Assembly: GCA_917880725.1 (NCBI GenBank)
Contig: OU862884.1
Location: 30,534,656-30,598,655 of the forward strand
DNA: 64,000 nt
Source of the DNA: Selenia dentaria
Taxonomy: Eukaryota > Arthropoda > Insecta > Lepidoptera > Geometridae
Reading direction: 5' to 3'
Positions 56,589-64,000 of the stretch are shown here, piece by piece; position 1 is the stretch's first letter; each line of letters opens with the position of its first letter. A model generated the notes under the pieces. The model made no database searches and was not told the origin of the DNA. It saw only the letters and a program-made list of their open reading frames with translations. The translations under genes and the position numbers were made by a program.

Positions 56589-59500
56589 TTACACACTATG
56601 ATACAACTTTGTAAACATCGCCACGTAGTCGTTGAAGAAATCGCCAAAACTGGCGAAGCCCTTTGGTTCCTCCTTTGGGGGTTCTGGTTCCTTTTTTTCT
56701 TCTACTGGCTTCGCTTCGACTGGGTTGTACCATTCCACTGTAAAGTATGAATAAAAATATTAGATATTGGTGTCGATTCTGTAATCTCTTAACTAAAAAT
56801 CTCTGAATTGCGGAAATTCTCATTCTGTTATCACTAAAATCAAAAAATATAATACGTCCGAATGCCAGCGGCATCCATAAAAGATGAAAAATCTTCAATT
56901 GTGGGTATACTTTAGACATATTAGTTGTTACGTAACTTAGTGCTCATTAAACTAACGTAAAAATATCCAAAACTGAATAGAATAGTCTTATTTTTAGAAA
57001 TGCCATTCTTAGTGTTACATGTATCTGGATTTGATTGTTAACAGAATAAGGGCTACCATAATGTAATTTTAGTTCGCTGGCTTAGTTTTTTGAACAATTG
57101 AATCACGATACTACCTATTTCCGTATTTGGTATGATTTTTAAATGATTATTGTTTCGATTCTTGATTCTTAGTAAATAGTTGTACATACAATTTTATAGT
57201 AAGTGTATTATTTCATAGTAGGTAAACAGGTAGGTATCTAGTATGTCAGTTTTTCTTTATTCATAAAGTAGGTATGGTAGGTACACGACATACGATAGTA
57301 ATACTGTGGTTTTTGGCTCTACGAACCCTGTAGCTACGCTATTCTGGTTCGAAAAAGTCTAAAGCTGCCTGAGGCTGCTGCAGCTCAGAATGCAGACTAT
57401 GCATTAATCCAGCAGACAGCAGACATGAGCTACTCGGACAATATACGAGTAAGTTTTAACTTCCAACATCAAACACGAGCAAAAGTCAAACAAGAAGTAT
57501 TAAGTAACTACATCCACAATAGAAAATAACTATTTGAGTGAATTTTAAGGAGGTCGGTGCCAGATCGTAACTTGTTTACTGCGGTTAGGTACAAGACAGG
57601 GGCATAACATTCTATGCTAACTAACAAGTCCATATTGTAATACAATTGTTAAATTTATAATGAGTTTTCCCGAATGCCCAGGAGTAGGAAAATACATTTC
57701 AGCTTAGCGTCAAAATGCTAGCACATTCAGGTGCTAAGCTATATGAAATGCAGCACGCAGTTGTGCAACGATATGTTTACAAGGTTATCTTAAATGTCTA
57801 CTTTTTTGTTACTGTAAAAACGGCTTGTCGGATAATTGATGGATAAATGTGCCTTTAGTAATAGTCTATAGCAGGAGCATAAAATAATGGGTTAATAAAG
57901 TACCTAGCTATCTTCCTATGAATCGACATAGGAAATACCTACCTAATTATTTAGATTTTGTTCAAATTCTACTTGTTGCTTGACTATAGTGTAAAGTCAA
58001 GTTAGGCCCTTAGATAAAGGAATAGGTAGCATAGCAATAGGTAGGGAAGAATAAGTTCAGGTCTCGGCTTAGATTCGGACTGTTTCACATGCTTCATGTA
58101 AGTCGTAAAACCCGACCAACGAATCTGGATAACTTGATGGGGTGAACTGGGTCCGTATATAATAGTAGCATTATTTTCAAGAGAACAAGAATTAGATAAG
58201 TCCGGGATATCTGGATATCGCCTATTAATATTACTGATCTAGTGTCATCATCATCTCAGCCGTAAGACGTCCACTGCTGAACATATGCCTTCCCCAGCAA
58301 AAGGACCGAAAAATGAAAGGAGGGAAGTAAACCTAAAATAAACAAAGATACTTACAGAACTCTGCGATCACTGTAAAATAAAATAAGAACACCATTAGAA
58401 TAATATAGATATTATATAGGTATTGTACACAAATACATTCTTTAGTATAGACAGTAAGAGTAACTACCTAATTTAAAATTATACAATAAAATAAAGGACT
58501 TGGGACAGGCTCATCGGTGCAGTTGGTAGATCCCTGCCTTCTTAGCTGCTGATCCCGGGTTCGATCCCCGAACATGTCTAACATTTGTGTACATGAACAT
58601 GTCTGTTTGACCTGTTTCTGGGTGTGTATATGGACCTACCATAGTGCAGGTTCGCTAAGTTTGGGGCCTGAAGATTGTGGATGTTGTCCCATATGAAGAA
58701 AGTCAGCAGGAGACCCTTCGGATTGCTTTTTATGTAACTTGGTGCAAGACGAGCAACTCGCTCGCCTGATGTTAAGCGTCAACAGTTTAAGATCCTGTAT
58801 GGCAATGCACTGCGCTTCTCACCCTGCGATACAAGATGTTGAATTAAATCTAATAAGAGCTAATTTAAATTTACAGGATTTAAATTTAACTCCAAGAGAT
58901 ATGTAGAGTCTTGAGTGAAGCGAGGGCATCAAGCCGCCCAAGACGAAATCAAGCTTTATCCTCGTGGTGCATACTCTTACTTTTTATACGTACTGCGAGA
59001 CAATAACAACTCAGGGCTACATAAGAAAGCATGTACCTAAGTAAAAAGTAAAGAGCGTTTCTTAAAAATCGATCTAGCCACCACAGACAGATCACATAAA
59101 AAGAAAAAAAATGCTATCCAAATCTCTTTAATCCCGTGGGAGTTTCATACAACATTACCCCCCTTGGGATTTAATACCGTGCTTTACGTCGAGATTGCGT
59201 GTTATTAAGTTGGACATTGTCTAGCAGGTTGTATGAAAAGCAATATAGACACTTACGTTTCTTAAGCTGTTCGTACTTCTGCTTCTTTTCCTCTTCGGCT
59301 TTTTGTTCTGGAGTTGCCGGAGGTGGTGTGGTGGTCTCATCCTTGTGACCGCTGTGGTAATGTCTGTGTCCGCGCAAGTAGTAGCAGATGTCGGGGAACG
59401 GGATGGGCGAGGCGCTCACTAACAATAAACACAAGTTATGTTCTAGGTGTATATGTGGGCCTCATGGGACCTCTATGGTCGCTGGGCCAGAGATCACAGG

Positions 59501-62500
59501 CTATTTTTTTATAATGGTTCATCAAATAGGCTTCGTCTTGCTTGATTGAAAGCAATGATGAAATCAAGGAATACAACCGTAAGCTACGTTATTCGCCATC
59601 TCTAGGAACTAATCATCATAGGGGTGGCGATTAGCGCAGCTGGAGAGAGATACTTTTTCACACCCGCTTGACAGACCCAGGGAAAAATGGACACCGGCTG
59701 AGCATTCCACAATTTAATTACACGGCTGAAGTAGGACTTGTCAAACTGCTTACTACTTGCAATAGATACGGATTAGGAATAAGTATCTTTTCTACCGACT
59801 TCCAAAAAGGAGGAGGTACTCAATTCGACTGTATGTTTTTTAGTTATCTCATATTTTCGATAGGATGAACCGATTCTCAAAATTCTTGTTTGAAAGCTGG
59901 TGCTTCCCGTGTGGTCCCATTTAAATTTCATCATATTCGGTCGAGGAGTTTTTGAATTACACTCCAATAACTAAATAGAATGGAAGTCGGTATTACATTT
60001 TTCAAAGTCAAAGTCAAAATCATTTATTCAATTTAGGCATCAAAGACGCACTTATGAACGTCCATTTTTCAATATAATGTACTTTAAAGACTATCGCCGC
60101 GTTCCAAAATATATAGAGCCTACCGAGAAGAAGCGGCAAGAAACTCGGGGCCAAATTATACTTGTTCAAGAAAGCTATCGTTTACCCACTTAGGTATATC
60201 TCTCGATTGTCAGTGCTGATATTGCCTACGATGGCGGTACATTAGTCCTTGAATGGGAACTTGTTCATAAGTAAAACTGAACTGTCAGAAGACGACGGGA
60301 GCCATGAAACGCAGAGTTGCCTACCACAGTGTTTAGTGTTCTTCAAGACGATAGCTTGACTGGAAACTCAAGTCTGAGGTAAGATTAGACCCCGCAGCGA
60401 GCATAACTGATCACCGCGCCGACCTTCAGCAAATTAACTTACTTTCTCAACTTAGGTACCTTCAAAAACTTTAAATTTGTAATGTATATATAATACTATC
60501 TGTATAGGTGTGCCCACAAAGCGAACGCATGAAACTCGATTGACAAACCCATTCGACTTAAATCGCTTATGAGTCGCAAAATACTTGGTACGTCGCTGCA
60601 TATTATAACCTCGGTAATATGTAGGGTTGCCATGTCTAAAATGACAACCAGGACAAGACGCGTGAAAACCCAGGATTTTAGAGCAAATATAACCCGGACA
60701 TGTCAACAGGGTTTTTTAAACATAGTCAGTGTAATAAAAAAGTCATATATGCCCTTTATATTTATTATCAGACATTACAATTAAATTTAGTCAGCTTTTA
60801 TCATCTTTTTAACTGTACCTAACAAAACAGGATCTTACTACAGTTTCTTGCAAATTGTGTTAATAATCAGTTATATTTTAGGTCCAAGACAAAAATTTGT
60901 AAACCCGGACTACAAATGAAACCCCGCCCGGATGCACCTCAGTGGTCAGAGAACGAAAATCTGCTTAAGTGTAACGTTATCGTATCGTTTTCAGTACAAA
61001 CTATGAGTTATCTGTGCCACTATTGTATTAGATAAATTACAGTTTGTACTGAATACGGTAGCTATGCGATTACGTTACACTTCGTGCTCGGGGCTCAGAA
61101 GCCCTCTAAACTAGGAAAAATCCGGGGAAACCCGGACGGATGGCAACCCTAGAATAGGTTACACGTGCCGTTTGTTGTGTTCACGGACTCTATATTTTTT
61201 AAAGGTTATATCAAAATGGAAGGAATACTAGTTGAGTCGTTATATAAGATTTTATTTCCAGTAAAGGATACATAGTCGCCATATATGCGGGACGATCTTA
61301 TATTGTTTGTTGGAATCGCCCACGTTAAATAGTGTCGCGTGCATAACGTGGGACAATGCGTGAAAGGCATGTTTTACTATAGAACTAAGTAAGTTAATAT
61401 TCAATATGTGTTAACTGTAGATTCGCATTAGATTGATCTGACTTCAAGACTAAAAAGTGTGAAATAACTTGTTAAAGTCAGTGCCATGATAGTTCAAAAG
61501 TATCTATTATCGCAATATTGTGCGCATTGTCGACAAGTTATTTCACACTTTTTAGTGTTGAAGTCGGTTCTTTTTTTGGTAATTTATATTTTACTTTATT
61601 TAATGACCTTGCTACTTATGGGATATACCTTCAATGATAATATCATCAAAATACCAACAACTTTTAATTATTGGACTGTAACTCAAAACTGCTTGACCAA
61701 ATTTGATAAAATTTAAATGAACCTCGGAAGTATTCTCTATGTAACAAAAAATAATCATCAAAATCGGTTCATAAACGGCGAAGTTATACGTGAACACATA
61801 AAAAATATACGGTCGAATTGAGAAACCTCCTCTTTTTTAAGGCGGGTAATAATATGAAATGCGAGCATGGTGCGTGGTATGTTTCTGCGCTCGCCCTGAG
61901 ATTGTGACGTTAGTTATGTGAGCATGGATCTCACGATAAATTTGTCGAGCCGATAAACTGACTTTTATCGCTATCTTACCTTGTCTCTAGTAAGCCGCGA
62001 TAGTATATCGCGAGCTGCGTTTAACTGATCATTTTATCCACAATCCATGTTCGCACAGCAGTTGCGATGCATTTTTGACGCCGCGCATGCCTCAGCTCAC
62101 CTCATAATGTAATGTATACCTACGGGTGTATGTATCCGCCTCAAAACAGGAACTTCTAATATTCAGCAACTCAACTATACTATTACTTTTTTCTGTTTTG
62201 AGTTCATTACTATGTAAATATACTTTTGATAATGGTGCATAAAACTTACCGTCATATTCTGTTACCAGAACGAGGACCTGAAAACAAATAAGAATAATAT
62301 TAAATCTTCTAAATATTCTAATTCCAAATCTACTATAGAGTCGCCGTATCGTTATGTTTTCATAATCTCTATATCTCTTCATCTCTCTCTCCATTCTACA
62401 TGAACTTTCACATGAATTGCAATTTATATTATCCCTTTTGAGGTGTATCAAATTCGCACACAAGTCAAAATATCGCACTGTCACACCTACCATATTATCC

Positions 62501-63869
62501 GACTTCCAAAAAACAAGTAAATTTTACCTTAGTAAATGATAAAAAACAAAAAATAATTAAAAGCTAAAATTAGGGCTTCCTCGTATGGGACCTACGAACT
62601 ACCTATATGATTAATGACTATTATACATGTAGGTACCTACTCGGAAACATCTTCAAGTTAGCCCTATTTAAGTTTCATCAAAGTTGGTTGAAAAGTTTTT
62701 CAGTTAAGCTTAATAATAGATAGAAATATTTTCACTATGGCATTATTTAGCACTGAATAAAAAATAGTAACTATTATAAAAAAGTCAAGATTTATTATAA
62801 TATTTATATGTATATGTATTTCAGAGGTTTAATAATACGTATCAATTAAACATATTTATTTAAGTACATAAGCTGATTATCACGGGCAGACAAATCAGGT
62901 CACCCAGGGGGCCGATTCCACTAATTAAATTGCAATCAAACCGCAGCTGGTGGCTTTTATGCGTTTTCTTATTCTGCTATTGAACAACAGTCCAGCTGCA
63001 GTTACGTTTCTATTGTCGCCAGCGATCGATCTAAACTTTATGTTCTGCTAACTCGATAGATCATGAACGCGTTGTTAACTCATATTCGTATATAGTAGTG
63101 TCAATTATATATTTATTAAAAAGTAGCGTTTATGTTATGTTTGTGTGACGCTACAATCCAATTTGTCTATAGAAATAGTAGAATGGCTTTTTGCCAAAGT
63201 ATCGAACGACAACCAGAGTTGAACTGCAGTTGCAGCGGTATGGATTGATGATTGAACGTTGTGGAATAACAGAATTGGCCTCCTGGGCGGCTTAAAATGT
63301 TCGTAAAATACAAACACAAGAAAAAAGTACAAGTAAAAGATTTTCAGACGCGCTGATTAACTTTTGACGCAATTAATGTAAAAACCAGGCCCTCTCTTAG
63401 GCAGTCAAATATGGTGAACACATTATGGCGTATCTTAACTATCAGAAAAAAAGTTTGTTTCCAAATAAATCGTTAACAAATTAAGATTACAACTAAACTA
63501 ACTGGCTTACGATAACCTGTGTAAAAAGAGAACAAGTTTACGAATTACTTTTGAAATTAATTTAATTCTCTCTGACAAAGTCTTTTCGACTACTGTAATT
63601 CCATTAGTACCTATGTAAACCAACAAAAATATATACACTGCGAAATAATGATATAAGTTGCTAATGATTTCCTAATCATTAGCATATTTAAAACTCGTTG
63701 CAATACAAGCTATTCCCCAAAACACACACAAATAACTTAAAATAATGTCACTTCACTGTTTTGTCATTCAACATGTAAGTATTAGACTTCAGCAAAACAA
63801 ATAAGAAACCTATATTTAAAAAAACCTCACCAAAATCACACACAATCCTGAAATAACACTGCCACCCAT
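56589..63869 (-). CDS. Small secreted protein of unknown family, five exons
   Basis: Exons in gene order: 63869-63831, 62277-62250, 59418-59257, 58370-58356, 56737-56589. All four introns have good GT/AG signals and the phases (0, 1, 1, 1) agree, giving 130 codons plus TAA. Exon 2 is 28 nt and exon 4 only 15 nt (TGATCGCAGAGTTCT). Residues 1-25 are a signal peptide (MGGSVISGLCVILVLVLV, likely cut after VSA). The mature protein starts SPIPFPDICYYLRG, then a His-rich HRHYHSGH (40-47) that could bind metal, a Thr/Pro segment, a charged helix (60-85, EEEKKQKYEQLKKLIAEFLEWY), a Lys/Glu/Pro stretch and a hydrophobic end GFASFGDFFNDYVAMF. It has a single mature Cys. I do not recognise the family; low complexity suggests a fast-evolving secreted or cuticle-, gland- or seminal-type protein, which is inference only. 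It is convergent with calreticulin. Confidence 0.8.
58245..58310 (+). repeat. Start of the CAT-run dispersed repeat
   Basis: 'tcatcatcatctcagccgtaagacgtccactgctgaacatatgcc' in pieces matches the left part of 22083-22290. In an intron of the secreted-protein gene. Confidence 0.55.
58502..58691 (+). mobile_element. tRNA-derived SINE, plus orientation
   Basis: Box A region 'tcggtgcagttggtag', box B GGTTCGATCC at 58558-58567, body 'gaacatgtctgtttgacctg', end 'gtggatgttgtccc'. In an intron of the secreted-protein gene. Confidence 0.85.
58745..58860 (+). repeat. 'ctcgcctgatgttaagcg…gcactgcgctt' repeat
   Basis: Third copy of the repeat described at 45998-46150 and 52310-52450; it follows directly after the SINE. 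Confidence 0.55.
59793..59992 (+). repeat. ACCGACTTCC-family element
   Basis: A near-canonical 200-bp copy with ends TACCGACTTCC and GGAAGTCGGTA. In an intron of the secreted-protein gene. Confidence 0.8.
60003..60165 (-). mobile_element. LINE 3' end, minus orientation
   Basis: On the minus strand the words 'cgagtttcttgccgcttctt', 'ctcggtaggctcta' and the terminal 'gactttgactttgaa' are typical of the 3' UTR of CR1/L2-like lepidopteran LINEs. It starts within 11 bp of the end of the preceding repeat. Confidence 0.7.
60940..61095. mobile_element. 'AGTACAAACT' fold-back MITE
   Basis: Core CAGTACAAACTATGAGTTAT … ACAGTTTGTACTG (60993-61051) and outer words 'aagtgtaacgttatcg' / 'gattacgttacactt' are inverted. 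Confidence 0.65.
61439..61855 (-). mobile_element. Composite ACCGACTTC element with fold-back, reverse copy
   Basis: The fold-back part (61439-61573) has arms 'aagtgtgaaataacttgtt' and 'aacaagttatttcacactt'-like sequence and ends GAAGTCGGTTC. The remainder (61574-61855), read on the minus strand, matches the left half of 3714-4195. Confidence 0.65.
61856..62249. other. Intron DNA, no recognised content
   Basis: Moderately GC-rich text around 61860-62100 ('cgcgatagtatatcgcgagc', a 9-bp palindrome) but no exon or known repeat. Confidence 0.35.
62928..63075 (+). mobile_element. MITE of the 'ccgattccact…gatcatgaacgc' family, uninterrupted
   Basis: Same blocks as 45368-45725 without the inner insertion, which is what shows that the other copy is nested. 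Confidence 0.65.
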
Positions 63870-63884
63870 CTTCTCTAACACTTA

Positions 63885-63935
63885 GACATACAAATGATCC
63901 GAAACCACATGTCATAAGTTTAAATATTACCGCGA
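63885..63935 (-). promoter_or_regulatory. Candidate core promoter of the secreted-protein gene
   Basis: On the minus strand AATATTTAAAC (63927-63917) lies about 30 bp upstream of GATCATTTG, an initiator-like word with A+1 at 63895. The start codon follows 26 bp later. The spacing fits a TATA/Inr promoter, common for highly expressed secreted-protein genes. Confidence 0.35.
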
Positions 63936-64000
63936 CACAAAGGCTTCTGTTACGGTAATTTCACGGCAATTTTCAAGTTATGAAACAATTAGATCGGCTA

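Noticed and set aside
56596..56919. 107-codon minus-strand ORF starting MSKVYPQLK
   Set aside because: It overlaps exon 5 of the secreted-protein gene in another frame and runs across its acceptor; the spliced model explains the region better.
58502..58691. Functional tRNA gene
   Set aside because: The tRNA-like head has no complete cloverleaf and is followed by a body shared with two other copies, so it is a SINE.

Overview
The window looks like nuclear DNA of a moth or butterfly. It is AT-rich and intron-rich, and it carries many interspersed repeats of types I know from Lepidoptera: a family ending in ACCGACTTCC, tRNA-derived SINEs, a Jockey-like LINE, and a family containing GCGAGTCCGACTCGCAC-like ends. 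Its calreticulin ends in HDEL, as in insects. No bacterial features are present.

Four protein-coding loci can be supported. (1) On the minus strand at the left edge, the first coding exon of a Rho-family GTPase of the RhoU/RhoV (Wrch/Chp) type, 1934-2741, whose remaining exons lie outside the window. (2) On the plus strand, a complete nine-exon nucleostemin/GNL3 homologue, 16336-31057, predicted at 578 residues with circularly permuted GTPase motifs. (3) On the plus strand, a complete eight-exon calreticulin gene, 38112-53700, predicted at 397 residues with signal peptide, P-domain repeats and HDEL. (4) On the minus strand, a five-exon gene for an unrecognised 130-residue secreted protein, 56589-63869, assembled here from splice signals; it includes a 28-nt and a 15-nt exon. 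Calreticulin and the secreted-protein gene are convergent; the Rho gene and GNL3 are divergent. I see no operon-like or pathway link: GNL3 acts in the nucleolus, calreticulin in the ER, and the small protein is exported.

Between the Rho gene and GNL3 (3-16 kb) lies an accessory region. It holds fold-back elements, a retroelement gag-like ORF with a zinc knuckle, a lone THAP-domain first exon between a pair of 68-bp inverted arms, and the most striking structure in the window: about 21 monomers of roughly 162 bp, arranged as 11 direct copies and then 10 inverted copies around a palindromic switch point near 13262, with a 485-bp three-monomer higher-order repeat and decayed monomers at the right edge. 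This resembles Drosophila Foldback-type elements or an endo-siRNA hairpin locus.

The long introns and intergenic gaps are filled with MITE-like fold-backs, LINE 3' ends, SINEs and short perfect hairpins. Splice sites were chosen by reading frame, GT/AG signals and recalled family conservation; no transcripts or database searches were available.
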